Shown here: positions 48,624-57,579 of the stretch, one piece after another
How positions within the stretch are numbered: position 1 is the first letter of the stretch
Layout of the letters: every line of letters begins with the position of its first letter
Origin: JBMDXB01 sp048594975
Lineage (GTDB): Bacteria > Acidobacteriota > Vicinamibacteria > Vicinamibacterales > 2-12-FULL-66-21
Assembly: GCA_048594975.1 (NCBI GenBank)
Contig: JBMDXQ010000093.1
Coordinates: 62,001 to 126,000 of the forward strand
Direction of reading: 5' to 3'
DNA: 64,000 bases
The notes under the pieces: model-generated
Databases searched by the model: none
What the model saw: the letters and a program-made list of their open reading frames with translations, nothing else
Told to the model about the DNA's origin: nothing
Made by a program: the position numbers and the translations under genes

Positions 48624-49589
48624 ATGTACTTCAATTTCGAGGACCGTCCGGACACGCCGACGATCGCGACGCCGCTGTCGCGGCGCGAAGGCGTGCTGCT
48701 GTCGATGGTCCTCCACCTCCTGTTCGTGATCGCCACCCTGGTCACGCCGCAACTGCCGTTCATCAAGGAGCTCGAGCGGCAGCGGCTTGAGGCCCGCGAA
48801 CAGGAGCGGCTGCGGGAACTCGAGGAGGCGCGCCGGAGCGCCCGGTTCGTGTTCGTCGAGCCGCGCGTGGACCTGCGCGCGCCGAAGCCTCCAGATGTCG
48901 CCGACCTGTCTGACATGGACCGCCGGCGGCAGACGGTCGAGCGGCCGCGCGACGCCATCAACCCGATGCCGTTCGCCCGCGGCAACTCCCCGGAACGCAT
49001 CGAAGCGGCGCCGCCCTCGACGCCCGCACCGGCACCGGCGCCGGCCGCGGAACCGGCGCCGGAGCCGGGTGGCGACGCGGCCAAGCAAGGGCTCACGCTG
49101 CCGGAATCGCTGACGGGGCTCGAGCGGCAGGGCGACAACGGCAGCCAGACGAAGCTGCGCGGCCCCTCGAGCGGCGTCATTGCCGACGCGATCCGCAACG
49201 TGCAGCGATACGTCGACAAGGAAGGGTTCCGGAACCCGCGCGGGGGTGCGAACCAGGACCTGCGCGAGTCCATCCAGTTCGATTCGAAGGGTGTCGAGTT
49301 CGGCCCATGGCTGCGCCGCTTCGTCGCGCAGATCCGTCGCAACTGGTTCGTGCCGCAGGCGGCGATGACGATGCACGGCCACGTCGTCATCACGTTCTGG
49401 GTGCACAAGGACGGGCGGCTGACCGATCTGCAGATTGTGAAGCCGTCGGCCATCGACGGCTTCAACAACTCCGCCTTCGGCGCGCTCGCCTCGTCCGACC
49501 CGACCTACCCGCTGCCGCCGGAATACCCCGACGACAAGTGCTTCTTCACGGTCATCTTCTACTTCAACGAAACGCCCCAGGCGCCATGA
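48624..49589 (+). CDS. TonB-family energy-transducing protein
   Basis: 321 residues. One N-terminal membrane helix (about 25-45) is followed by a charged helix (ERQRLEAREQERLRELEEAR), a Pro/Ala-rich spacer (130-155) and a C-terminal TonB-like domain (HGHVVITFWVHKDGRLTDLQ, PEYPDDKCFFTVIFYFNE). No ExbB/ExbD genes are adjacent, so it may serve another envelope process. ATG 48624 is chosen over TTG 48618. Confidence 0.85.
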   Translation: MYFNFEDRPDTPTIATPLSRREGVLLSMVLHLLFVIATLVTPQLPFIKELERQRLEAREQERLRELEEARRSARFVFVEPRVDLRAPKPPDVADLSDMDRRRQTVERPRDAINPMPFARGNSPERIEAAPPSTPAPAPAPAAEPAPEPGGDAAKQGLTLPESLTGLERQGDNGSQTKLRGPSSGVIADAIRNVQRYVDKEGFRNPRGGANQDLRESIQFDSKGVEFGPWLRRFVAQIRRNWFVPQAAMTMHGHVVITFWVHKDGRLTDLQIVKPSAIDGFNNSAFGALASSDPTYPLPPEYPDDKCFFTVIFYFNETPQAP

Positions 49590-49690
49590 CCGGACCGTCG
49601 CGCACGCAGCAGCTCGGGCTGCTGATCCTGCTGGCCGCGCTGGCGATGCTGGCGCTGTGGCGCGCCTGCGGCGCGACCGGCGCCCCCTGA
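49586..49690 (+). CDS. 34-residue single-span membrane micro-protein
   Basis: ATG 49586 overlaps the TonB-like stop in ATGA and the frame ends 1 nt before the miaA start. It has one hydrophobic helix (QLGLLILLAALAMLALW) and a short Cys-containing tail. It fills the gap exactly, with coupling on both sides, which supports translation. No family recognised. Confidence 0.5.
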   Translation: MTGPSRTQQLGLLILLAALAMLALWRACGATGAP

Positions 49691-49691
49691 C

Positions 49692-50639
49692 GTGCCGCGC
49701 CTGGTCGCCATCCTCGGTCCCACGGCGACGGGGAAGAGCGCGCTCGGCATTGCCCTCGCGCAGCGGTTCGGCGGCGAGGTGGTGAGCTGCGATTCCACGG
49801 CGGTCTACCGCGGGTTCGACATCGGGACCGACAAGGTGCCGGCGGCGCAGCGCGGCGGCGTTCCCCACCACATGATCGACGTGGTGGAGCCGATCGCGGA
49901 GTACTCTGCGGCGCGTTACGCTCGCGAGGCCGCCACGGTGATCCGTGCGATCAGCGCGCGCGGCCGGCTGCCGATCCTGGTCGGCGGGACCGGCCTCTAT
50001 TACCGCGCGCTGACGCGCGGGTTCTTCCCCGGTCCCGGGCGCGATGCCGCCCTGCGTGCGCGGCTCGATCGGATCGCGGACCGCCGCGGTCCCGAGCGGC
50101 TGCACGCGTGGCTGGCGCGCGTCGATCCGCCGTCGGCGCAGCGCATTCAGCCGCGCGATCGCCGGCGGCTCGTGCGCGCTCTCGAGGTCTACCAGCTCAC
50201 CGGCCGGCCGTTGACGGAGCATTTCGCCACGACGGCGCCGTCGCTGCCGGAGTACCGCGTCCTCGCGTTCGCGCTGCAGATTCCACCGGAGCAGACCGCG
50301 GAGCGTGTGGCGCGGCGGGTGCACGCGCAGTTCGAGGCGGGGTTGATGGATGAGATCCGCGGGCTGCTCGCGGCCGGCGTGCCGTCCACCGCCCACCCGT
50401 TTACCGGTCTCGTCTACCGACCGGCGCTGGAGCTCCTGAACGGCGTGCGCGGCGAGCGCGAGACGCGCGAGCTCATCGTGCGCGAGAACCGGCGCTACGC
50501 GCGGCGGCAGTTGATCTGGTTCCGGAAAGAGCCTAATCTACGGTGGATTCACGCCGCAGGAGAGCGCGCGGACACGCTGGATCGCGTTGTGCGCGACCTT
50601 GCCGCGCTGGAGACTCCCCCTGATGCCACAGACCCGTGA
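49692..50639 (+). CDS. miaA: tRNA dimethylallyltransferase MiaA
   Basis: 315 residues. It prenylates A37 of tRNAs reading U-starting codons. P-loop GPTATGKSALG, then CDSTAVYRGFDIGTDKV, where Asp is catalytic, and VGGTGLYYRAL. Start GTG 49692. The miaA-hfq order is conserved in many bacteria. Confidence 0.95.
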   Translation: MPRLVAILGPTATGKSALGIALAQRFGGEVVSCDSTAVYRGFDIGTDKVPAAQRGGVPHHMIDVVEPIAEYSAARYAREAATVIRAISARGRLPILVGGTGLYYRALTRGFFPGPGRDAALRARLDRIADRRGPERLHAWLARVDPPSAQRIQPRDRRRLVRALEVYQLTGRPLTEHFATTAPSLPEYRVLAFALQIPPEQTAERVARRVHAQFEAGLMDEIRGLLAAGVPSTAHPFTGLVYRPALELLNGVRGERETRELIVRENRRYARRQLIWFRKEPNLRWIHAAGERADTLDRVVRDLAALETPPDATDP

Positions 50640-50886
50640 CGCGAAGTCCGCTCCGGCGGTCCCGAACATCCAGGACGTCTTTCTCAACTACGCGCGCCGC
50701 GAGAAGCTGGTGGTCCACATCCGTCTCATGGACGGCTCGGAGTTCGAGGGCCGCGTCAAGAACTTCGATCGCTTCGCGGTGATCGTCGATCGCGACGGCG
50801 CCGACCACATGATCTTCAAGCACGCGATCGCCACCATCCGGTCGCCGCGCTCGATCGGGAACTACTACTCCACGCACGAAGGCTGA
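50623..50886 (+). CDS. hfq: RNA chaperone Hfq
   Basis: 87 residues. Sm1 motif DVFLNYARREKLVVHIRLMD and Sm2 FKHAIATI form the hexamer ring that binds sRNAs. The motif is KHAIATI rather than the enterobacterial YKHAIST. ATG 50623 overlaps the miaA end by 17 nt. Confidence 0.95.
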   Translation: MPQTRDAKSAPAVPNIQDVFLNYARREKLVVHIRLMDGSEFEGRVKNFDRFAVIVDRDGADHMIFKHAIATIRSPRSIGNYYSTHEG

Positions 50887-52146
50887 TTGTCCACGCCTCC
50901 CGACCGTGTCCTCCTGATCGTGCTCGACAGCGTCGGCGTCGGCGAGCTGCCGGACGCGGACCGTTATGGTGACCGGGGCAGCGATACGATCGGCAACATC
51001 GCCCGGATCGTCCCGCTCAAGCTGCCGACGCTGCGGCGGCTCGGGCTGTCGCGTGTCGCGAACCTGCCGCCCGGTCCGGATGCGCCGCTGCCGCTTGGCG
51101 CGTACGGCCGCATGGCCGAGGCCTCGCCCGGCAAGGACTCGGTGACCGGGCACTGGGAGATTGCGGGCCTGCTGCTGGAGCGGCCGTTTCCGGTGTTCCC
51201 GGACGGGTTTCCGGCGCCGCTCATCGCCGAGTTCGAGCGGAGAATCGGGCGCGGCACGCTCGCCAACCGCGTCGCGTCGGGCACGGCGATCATCGACGAG
51301 CTCGGGGCGGAGCACATGCGCACGGGCAAGCCGATCGTCTACACGTCAGCCGACAGCGTGTTCCAGATTGCGGCGCACGAAGCGATAGTGCCGGTTGCCG
51401 AGCTGTACCGCTGGTGCAAGATCGCCTTCGAGCTTGCCGCCATCGGGCTTGGTGTCGGACGGGTGATTGCCAGGCCCTTCGTGGGACAGCCCGGCGCGTT
51501 GACGCGCACGGCGAACCGGCGCGATTTCGCGCTCACCCCCTTCGCGCCGACGCTGCTCGACCACGTGTCGCAGTCGGGGCTGCCGGTGGTCGGCATCGGC
51601 AAGATCGAGGACCTGTTCGCCGGGCGCGGCGTCACGCGCGCCGTGCACACCGCCAGCGATGCCGCCGGCATGGACGCGATCGCCGAGGCGATGTGCACCA
51701 CCGACCGCGGGTTGATCTTCGCCAACCTCGTCGATTTCGACGCGCAGTTCGGCCATCGCAACGACACCGCGGGGTACGCGGCCAACCTCGAGCGGTTCGA
51801 CGAGCGGCTCGCGGCATTGCTGCCGGCGCTCGCCCCGCAGGACGTGCTGGTGGTCACCGCCGATCACGGCAACGATCCGACCACGCCGAGCACCGACCAC
51901 TCGCGCGAGCACGTGCCGCTGCTCGTCGCCGGCGCGCGCGTGCGCCCTGGCGTGGATCTCGGCACCCGCTCGACGTATGCCGACCTGGGCCAGACAATCG
52001 CCGAGCTGTTCGGTGTCGGCCCGCTCGCGAACGGCACGAGTTTCCTGCGGCAGCTGGCCGGCGAGGCGACGGATGCGCGCACGGCGGCTTCGACCGGACC
52101 TCGTGCACTGGCGGATCGTGCGAAGGGGCCGCACCAAGGACGATAG
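50887..52146 (+). CDS. deoB: phosphopentomutase DeoB
   Basis: 419 residues of the alkaline-phosphatase superfamily. It moves phosphate between C1 and C5 of (deoxy)ribose. Metal and phosphate residues: IVLDSVGVGELPDADRYGD, GKDSVTGHWEIAG and ADHGNDPTTPSTDHSREHVP. TTG 50887 is used because no ATG or GTG precedes the first motif. It directly follows the hfq stop. The final 25 residues are an Ala/Arg-rich tail. Confidence 0.93.
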   Translation: MSTPPDRVLLIVLDSVGVGELPDADRYGDRGSDTIGNIARIVPLKLPTLRRLGLSRVANLPPGPDAPLPLGAYGRMAEASPGKDSVTGHWEIAGLLLERPFPVFPDGFPAPLIAEFERRIGRGTLANRVASGTAIIDELGAEHMRTGKPIVYTSADSVFQIAAHEAIVPVAELYRWCKIAFELAAIGLGVGRVIARPFVGQPGALTRTANRRDFALTPFAPTLLDHVSQSGLPVVGIGKIEDLFAGRGVTRAVHTASDAAGMDAIAEAMCTTDRGLIFANLVDFDAQFGHRNDTAGYAANLERFDERLAALLPALAPQDVLVVTADHGNDPTTPSTDHSREHVPLLVAGARVRPGVDLGTRSTYADLGQTIAELFGVGPLANGTSFLRQLAGEATDARTAASTGPRALADRAKGPHQGR

Positions 52147-52182
52147 CGTGCGCGGGCCTCTGCGGCCCCGTTCGATCGGACC

Positions 52183-53244
52183 GTGACACAGGAAACCATG
52201 ACCATCCGCGAGCAGCTCGAGCAGCGCGAGCGTGAGATTCTCGCGCCGCAGGCCGCCAAGAGCGCGGACACGAAAGGACGGCTGCGCCCGGAACCCGAGG
52301 ACCCGATCCGGCCGGCGTACCAGCGCGATCGCGATCGCGTCATCCACTCGAAGGCGTTCCGCCGCCTCAAGCACAAGACGCAGGTGTTCTTCGCGCCCAC
52401 CGGCGATCACTACCGGACGCGGCTCACGCACACGCTGGAGGTCTCGCAGATCGCGCGCAGCATTGCCAAGGTGCTCAGGTTGAACGAGGAGCTGACCGAG
52501 GCGGTCGCGCTCGGACACGATCTCGGCCACACGCCGTTCGGCCATGCCGGCGAGCGCGTCCTCGACGGCCTGGTGCCGGGCGGGTTCAACCACTACGAAC
52601 AGAGTCTGCGCATCGTCGACGTCCTGGAGCGGGACGGTGCCGGGTTGAACCTCACCTGGGAAGTCCGCGACGGCATCGCCAGGCATTCGAAGGGGAAGAG
52701 CGGGCTGCCGGTCGGCGCCGATCCGGGGCAGCGGGCAGGGACGATCGAGGGACAGATCGCTCGCGTCGCTGACATCATCGCTTACGTGAACCACGATATC
52801 GATGACGCGGTGAGGGCGGGGATCCTGCGGGAGGAGGACCTGCCCCGCGTGCGCGTCGAGGTGCTGGGGCGGTCCTCGTCGGAGCGCATCGGGCGCATGG
52901 TGACCGACGTGGTGGTGGAGACGCTCGAAGGCGGGATGACCGAGATCCGGATGGGCGATGCGATCCTGAAGGCGACGCTCGGGCTGCGCGAGTTCCTCTT
53001 CGACGCGGTCTACGAGAACGAGATCGCGACGGCGGAGTTCAAGAAGGCCGGCGGCATCCTCGGCGGGCTCTGGGAGAAGCTCAGGGAGCAGCCCGGCGAG
53101 TTCCTCGACCGCAGGACGCTGGAGGAGGAAGGACTCGACGTGGCCGCTCGCGACTTCCTGGCGGGAATGACCGATCGTTACGCCGTCAACCTCTACGAAC
53201 AGCTGTACATTCCGAAGCCGTGGGTGGCGCCACACGGCATCTGA
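52183..53244 (+). CDS. dgt: dNTP triphosphohydrolase (dGTPase-like, HD domain)
   Basis: 353 residues from GTG 52183 (ATG 52198 is an alternative). The HD motif is split: RLTHTLEVSQIAR and GHDLGHTPFGHAGE. FNHYEQSLRIV and ARVADIIAYVNHDIDDA are further family marks. It hydrolyses dNTPs to nucleosides and triphosphate. It is near deoB, consistent with nucleotide balance. Confidence 0.9.
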   Translation: MTQETMTIREQLEQREREILAPQAAKSADTKGRLRPEPEDPIRPAYQRDRDRVIHSKAFRRLKHKTQVFFAPTGDHYRTRLTHTLEVSQIARSIAKVLRLNEELTEAVALGHDLGHTPFGHAGERVLDGLVPGGFNHYEQSLRIVDVLERDGAGLNLTWEVRDGIARHSKGKSGLPVGADPGQRAGTIEGQIARVADIIAYVNHDIDDAVRAGILREEDLPRVRVEVLGRSSSERIGRMVTDVVVETLEGGMTEIRMGDAILKATLGLREFLFDAVYENEIATAEFKKAGGILGGLWEKLREQPGEFLDRRTLEEEGLDVAARDFLAGMTDRYAVNLYEQLYIPKPWVAPHGI

Positions 53245-53246
53245 GC

Positions 53247-54197
53247 ATGTCCGGTTCATCCCATCGCCGGCTCGTCGCCTTCGCCTGGCTGGTGCTGGCC
53301 TACAACGTCGGCGTCATCCTGTGGGGCGCGTACGTCCGCGCCACCGGTTCCGGCGCCGGCTGCGGAGAGCACTGGCCGCTCTGCAACGGCGTCGTGATCC
53401 CGCGTTCGCCGTCCACGGCGACGATCGTCGAGTTCTCGCATCGGCTGACGAGCGGTCTTGCGCTGCTCGCGGTGGTTGCCCTCCTCGGGTGGGTGCGGCG
53501 CGCCTGCGCGCCGGGCCATCCCGCCCGAACGGGCGCGGCGCTGACCGTGTTCTTCATGCTCACGGAAGCTGCGGTCGGGGCCGGGCTGGTGCTCTTCCAG
53601 CTCGTGGCCGACAACGCCACGATGGCGCGCGCCATGTTCATGGCGGTGCACCTGCTGAACACATTCGTCCTGCTCGCCTGCCTGGCGCTCACGGCCTGGT
53701 GGCTGGGCGGCGCGGCGCCGCCGCGCCTGCGGGAGCACCGGGGGGAAGCGCTCGCGATCGCCGCGCTGCTGGCCGGACTGCTGCTGACCGGCACCAGCGG
53801 CGCCGTGGCAGCGCTCGGCGACACCCTGTTCCCGGACGGATCGCTTGCGGCGGCGCTCGCCGCCGATCTTTCGGCGACCTCGCACTTCTTGATCCGGCTG
53901 AGGCTGCTGCATCCTGCGATCGCGGTGATCGTCTCGGCAGCGCTCGTGTTCGCCGCGGGGCGCCTCGCCCGCGGGGGCGGCGTCGTCGCGGCGCGCCTGG
54001 CACGCACCGTGGGCGTGCTGAGCGTCGTCCAGCTCGCGCTGGGTGCGCTCAACGTGGCGCTCCTCGCGCCCATCTGGATGCAGCTGGTGCACCTGCTGGT
54101 CGCCGACGGGCTGTGGATCGCCGTCGTGCTGCTCGGAGCCAGCGCGCTCGGGCGGGCCGCTGCCGAGACACCGGTGCGCCGCGTCCCGGCCGCATAG
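53247..54197 (+). CDS. ctaA: heme A synthase (CtaA/COX15 family)
   Basis: 316 residues with eight helices. The two halves carry paired heme-binding histidines (EFSHRLTSG, MAVHLLNT, LLHPAIAV, QLVHLLVADG). The disulfide loop GSGAGCGEHWPLCNG is present. It makes heme A for cytochrome aa3 oxidase. No cox genes are adjacent. ATG 53247. Confidence 0.9.
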   Translation: MSGSSHRRLVAFAWLVLAYNVGVILWGAYVRATGSGAGCGEHWPLCNGVVIPRSPSTATIVEFSHRLTSGLALLAVVALLGWVRRACAPGHPARTGAALTVFFMLTEAAVGAGLVLFQLVADNATMARAMFMAVHLLNTFVLLACLALTAWWLGGAAPPRLREHRGEALAIAALLAGLLLTGTSGAVAALGDTLFPDGSLAAALAADLSATSHFLIRLRLLHPAIAVIVSAALVFAAGRLARGGGVVAARLARTVGVLSVVQLALGALNVALLAPIWMQLVHLLVADGLWIAVVLLGASALGRAAAETPVRRVPAA

Positions 54198-54232
54198 TCG
54201 TCGTGTGACGGGATGCCCTTCGGCCGCGCCGT

Positions 54233-55453
54233 TCAGTACGTCAGCCCCAACCCGATCCGGATCGTGTGCGCGGTGTAGCGATACAACGCGCTGGTCGAGT
54301 CGTGGTCCGTGTAGTCGTATCCGGCGATCAGATCCAACGCGAGCCTCCCAGTGCTCGATGGGGCGAGCGGCCACGTGACGAGCGCCTGCGCGGTGGTGAT
54401 TCGATCATGACGACGCACATCGGGCAGGGGCAGCCCGTCTGTGTCGAAGGCATACGTCGACGGATACCGCTTGTCGCTCCAGGCGACCGAGCCCGTCAGC
54501 TCGACGTCCTTTCCGATGATCGATTTCAGCGCCACGCCGCCGCGCGTCGCATCGCTGGCGAACAGGTCGTCGTACACACCGTCATCGATGTAGAGCGCCG
54601 GGGTGGTCACGAGGGCCGGCGGGACCTGTCCTGACACGTCACGCCGGCTGATCTCGACCGACAATCCGGTCCGCGCCGACAGCGACTGCGCAATCCGCGC
54701 GAACAGCGTGAGCTGCTGCGCGGTCGAGCCCGGCGAGCCAGGAATGACGACCGGCAGCAGGGTGATGTCCGCCTGGCTGCGCGAGCCTCGGCCACGTCCC
54801 TGCATGCCGGGGGCCGTGTCTGCGGGCGTGCCGGTATCGGCGTGCACCGCCAGGACTTCGGTGCGAGAGGACACCGCGTCGTACTGCTTCGACCCGACGC
54901 TGAGCTCTCCGATGAGCGTGGTCCGGGTGTCGAAGCTGACTAGGACGCTGCCAAATCCGGAGTGCTGCAACTGGTTCATGGCAGCGAACGAGGGGAAGCG
55001 TCGCAGGTCGAAGCGATACCCCGCGCGGACGGTTGCGCGTTCTGGACCGAGCTCGAGATTCGCGAACGCTCCGGCGCCGTTGTAGTCGGCCGCTCCCCAC
55101 GAATCGCCGTTCCGCCGCAGATACCCGTCGCCGCCGGCGTAGAGGTGATTCCTGCCCTGCTCGTCGAACGTCAACCGGTACGATCCGCCGGCTGCGTGCG
55201 AGATGAACCGCCAGGAGCCGGGCGTCGAAAAGTCGCCGGTATCGAGCTCGTAAACCACGCGGAGGCGCTCATCCTTGAACAGGTGCTCGAACTGGCCCGA
55301 CGCGTTCACCGTGCCGCTGCCACCCGACTCGCCATTGAGCGACGTCACGCCGGGGGTGACCATCGCGGAGGCCGACGGCTGGGCAGCGAGCGGCGCGGTG
55401 ACGCTCAGGACTACGGCGAACGTCAGCGCGATGCGTTGCGTGAGGACGAGCAT
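54233..55453 (-). CDS. predicted outer-membrane beta-barrel, sigma-54 circuit member
   Basis: 406 residues from ATG 55453 (signal MLVLTQRIALTFAVVLSVTA). Amphipathic strands cover nearly the whole mature part, with a final RIGLGLTY. The long N-terminal part (ERLRVVYELDTGDFSTPGSW) and a central linker at about 240-260 are periplasmic or loop regions. No TonB plug is seen. It is the second gene behind the sigma-54 promoter at 56009-56024, separated from the first by a heptad repeat. Function unknown. Confidence 0.7.
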   Translation of the reverse strand: MLVLTQRIALTFAVVLSVTAPLAAQPSASAMVTPGVTSLNGESGGSGTVNASGQFEHLFKDERLRVVYELDTGDFSTPGSWRFISHAAGGSYRLTFDEQGRNHLYAGGDGYLRRNGDSWGAADYNGAGAFANLELGPERATVRAGYRFDLRRFPSFAAMNQLQHSGFGSVLVSFDTRTTLIGELSVGSKQYDAVSSRTEVLAVHADTGTPADTAPGMQGRGRGSRSQADITLLPVVIPGSPGSTAQQLTLFARIAQSLSARTGLSVEISRRDVSGQVPPALVTTPALYIDDGVYDDLFASDATRGGVALKSIIGKDVELTGSVAWSDKRYPSTYAFDTDGLPLPDVRRHDRITTAQALVTWPLAPSSTGRLALDLIAGYDYTDHDSTSALYRYTAHTIRIGLGLTY

Positions 55454-55520
55454 CAGAGCCGAGAATGCGTTCGAGGTCACGGTCAATCTCCTTGATCCAC
55501 TGCCGACTCTGAGACGGAGG

Positions 55521-55597
55521 AACCTCCAACCTCCAGCTGCCAACCTCCGAACTCGCTGTTCCCGGTTGGAGTTCCTGGTTGGCGGTTGGAGGCTGGG
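55521..55597. repeat. perfect-register heptad palindrome, AACCTCC/GGTTGGA type
   Basis: Eleven consecutive 7-mers without a gap: AACCTCC, AACCTCC, AGCTGCC, AACCTCC, GAACTCG, CTGTTCC, CGGTTGG, AGTTCCT, GGTTGGC, GGTTGGA, GGCTGGG. The first four pair with the last four. A separate 7-bp hairpin, GCGGCGC/GCGCCGC (55604-55618), follows at the end of the glycine-rich gene. Confidence 0.85.
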
Positions 55598-55603
55598 CGC
55601 TCC

Positions 55604-55618
55604 GCGGCGCAGCGCCGC
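55604..55618 (-). terminator. hairpin at the 3' end of the glycine-rich gene
   Basis: GCGGCGC-A-GCGCCGC is a perfect palindrome just after the stop codon at 55625. It has no T-run, so partial readthrough into the barrel gene is likely. Confidence 0.4.
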
Positions 55619-55624
55619 GTGGGT

Positions 55625-55954
55625 TCAGCGGCGACCGCCGCGATACGCGCCGCCCTGTGGTGTCCCGGCGTTGGTACAGGTGCCACCGCATCGGCCCGCT
55701 CCGTAGCCGGTACCGTCGCGCGGCCCCATGCCGCGGTTGCCGGAGCCGTTTCCGGGCCCGTAGCCGCGGCCCGCTTTCTGCCCGGCAGCCTGGCGGGCCT
55801 GGTAGTTGTCGCAGATGCCGTCGCCGTTCGCGTCGACGAAGTTCGGCCCCACCCGTTGTCCGCTCGGCGGTCCGGCCGGCGGCGTCGTCTGGGCGGCCGC
55901 GATCGACGCGCCGAGGATCAGCAGCCCCAGCGTGGAGAGAAGCGTCCGTTTCAT
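55625..55954 (-). CDS. small secreted glycine-rich protein with a calcium-type loop
   Basis: 109 residues. A signal peptide (MKRTLLSTLGLLILGASIAAAQ) is followed by FVDANGDGICDNYQ, a Dx[ND]xDG loop like those that bind calcium. Then comes a Gly/Arg/Asn-rich tail (GYGPGNGSGNRGMGPRDGTG) with two nearby cysteines. ATG 55954 has AAGGAGC 7 nt upstream. It is the first gene behind the sigma-54 promoter. Its GMGP motifs recur in the sensor kinase's periplasmic domain. Function unknown; an ion-binding or matrix protein is possible. Confidence 0.75.
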   Translation of the reverse strand: MKRTLLSTLGLLILGASIAAAQTTPPAGPPSGQRVGPNFVDANGDGICDNYQARQAAGQKAGRGYGPGNGSGNRGMGPRDGTGYGAGRCGGTCTNAGTPQGGAYRGGRR

Positions 55955-55974
55955 GACTGTGCTCCTTGAATGCC

Positions 55975-55992
55975 GGCCACCTCGTGGTGGCC
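55975..55992 (-). promoter_or_regulatory. 5'-leader stem-loop of the sigma-54 transcript
   Basis: GGCCACC and GGTGGCC form a perfect 7-bp stem with a 4-nt loop, within a few bases of the predicted 5' end and upstream of the ribosome site. Such a hairpin can protect mRNA or regulate translation. Confidence 0.45.
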
Positions 55993-56008
55993 GTTCACCG
56001 GCTGGTTG

Positions 56009-56024
56009 AGCACGGTGGGTGCCA
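56009..56024 (-). promoter_or_regulatory. sigma-54 (-24/-12) promoter
   Basis: Minus-strand TGGCACCCACCGTGCT matches TGGCAC-N5-TTGCW with GG and GC exactly 10 nt apart. The expected start is near 55998, about 45 nt before the glycine-rich protein's ATG. The sigma-54 activator gene ends about 200 bp upstream on the same strand. Confidence 0.7.
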
Positions 56025-56120
56025 TCCGATCCCAGAGTCGCGCTGGTCCGGTATGTCGTTGAAAGCTGGTCGCTTGCGCGATACCGGGCGGCGCCAGGAC
56101 GGCGTCGCTGCGCGACCGCC

Positions 56121-56148
56121 TGGTCGAGCCCTTCGACCAAATGGTCGA
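56121..56148. promoter_or_regulatory. dyad TGGTCGA-N5-TCGACCA, candidate activator site
   Basis: A perfect 7-bp inverted repeat at 56121-56139, with a third TGGTCGA at 56142-56148, about 100-125 bp upstream of the -24 element. This is the distance typical of NtrC-class enhancer sites. It could alternatively be the regulator gene's terminator. Confidence 0.5.
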
Positions 56149-56223
56149 TCGCCCAACGGGTAAAGCGGCCTGGCACCTTGCCCGCAAAGGGAGTGCAGCC
56201 CCCTTTTCAAGGCAAGGTCGCGC

Positions 56224-57579
56224 CTAGAGGCTCTCGAGCGAGTACTTTTTGAGCTTGTAGCGGAGGTGACGTTCGCTCATGCCCAGTGCCCGGGCGGCCT
56301 GGGTCTGCACGCCGCCTGACTGCGCCAGCGCCTCGGCAATCAGCTTGCGCTCGAACTGGCCTACGCGCTCGACGAACGTGCCCGCCGCCGCCGGTTCCGG
56401 GGCCAGTCCAGCAACGTGGTCGGGCAGGTCGGCGGTGGTGATTAACGGACCTCGCGCGAGCACGACAGCGCGATGGATCACGTTCTCGAGCTCGCGCACG
56501 TTTCCCGGAAACCCATACCGCAGCACCACGTCCATCGCCTCGCGGGAGATCCGTTTCGCCGCGCCGTCCGACTCGTCGGCGAACTGCCTGAGGAATCGCT
56601 CGACGAGCAGCGGAATATCCTCGCGGCGCTCGCGCAGCGGGGGCACGCTGATGCTGACGACGTTCAGCCGGTAGTAGAGGTCATCGCGGAAGTCGCCGGC
56701 GCGCACCATCGCTTCGAGATCCCGGTTCGTGGCGGCGATGACGCGGACGTCCAGCTGCACCGTGCGCGTGCCGCCCAACCGCTCGATCGCGTGCTCCTGC
56801 AGGACGCGCAGCAGCTTGACCTGGGTTGGCCGTGGCAGCTCGCCCACCTCGTCGAGGAGCAGCGTGCCGCCGTCAGCCAGCTCGAACCGGCCGCGCAGCT
56901 CGCGGTCGGCGCCGGTGAACGCGCCGCGCTCGTGGCCGAACAGCTCCGACTCGATGAGCGTCTCGGGGAGCGCGGCGATGTTGACGGCGACAAACGGCCG
57001 CCGCCCCCGCGGGCTGGCGTAGTGAATCGCTCGCGCGAGCAGCTCCTTGCCGGTCCCGCTCTCGCCCCTGATCAGGATGGTCGCGCGGCTCGCCGCGGCG
57101 CGCGCGGCGGTGTTGATCGCGGCAGCCATGGCCGCGCTCGCGGTCTCGAGGCCCTGCAGGCGGTACTTCGACTCGAGCTGGCGCCGCAGCTCGCGGTTTT
57201 CGGATTCCAGCGCGCGCCGCTCGAGGCTGCGGACCACCAGCACGTCGAGCTCCTCGAGATCCACGGGTTTGGTCAGGTAGTCGGCCGCACCGTGTTTCAT
57301 CGCGTCCACGGCGCTGGCAACCGTCCCGAACGCGGTCATGACGATGACCTGGAGCTCGGGGTTGGCCGACCGCAGTTGCTTCATCAGGTCGACGCCGCTC
57401 ATGCCGGGCATGCGCAGGTCCGTCAGCACGAGATCCGGCGCCGTCGTCTGCGCGGACGCGAGGGCATCCTCCGCGCTGGCCGCGGTCGTTACCGTGAAGC
57501 CACGCTTCTTGAGGAAGCCGGCCAGCACCGTTCGCTGCGAGCTCTCGTCGTCGACGACCAGTATCCGTCCTTCAGGCAC
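56224..57579 (-). CDS. sigma-54-dependent response regulator (NtrC/AtoC family)
   Basis: 451 residues. Receiver domain (1-120) with the phospho-acceptor Asp in LTDLRMPG and the conserved Lys in TKPVD. AAA+ domain: Walker A GESGTGKE, the GAFTGA loop that contacts sigma-54, and Walker B LLLDEVGEL. A Fis-type HTH follows at the C-terminus (VQTQAARALGMSERHLRYKL). Its start overlaps the kinase gene by 8 nt. The nearest sigma-54 promoter is directly downstream at 56009-56024. Confidence 0.95.
   Translation of the reverse strand: MPEGRILVVDDESSQRTVLAGFLKKRGFTVTTAASAEDALASAQTTAPDLVLTDLRMPGMSGVDLMKQLRSANPELQVIVMTAFGTVASAVDAMKHGAADYLTKPVDLEELDVLVVRSLERRALESENRELRRQLESKYRLQGLETASAAMAAAINTAARAAASRATILIRGESGTGKELLARAIHYASPRGRRPFVAVNIAALPETLIESELFGHERGAFTGADRELRGRFELADGGTLLLDEVGELPRPTQVKLLRVLQEHAIERLGGTRTVQLDVRVIAATNRDLEAMVRAGDFRDDLYYRLNVVSISVPPLRERREDIPLLVERFLRQFADESDGAAKRISREAMDVVLRYGFPGNVRELENVIHRAVVLARGPLITTADLPDHVAGLAPEPAAAGTFVERVGQFERKLIAEALAQSGGVQTQAARALGMSERHLRYKLKKYSLESL

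Noticed and set aside
56171..56186. Plus-strand TGGCAC-N7-GCA as a sigma-54 promoter
   Set aside because: The spacing fits, but it points into the 3' end of the regulator gene with no plus-strand gene downstream; the minus-strand site at 56009-56024 is better placed.
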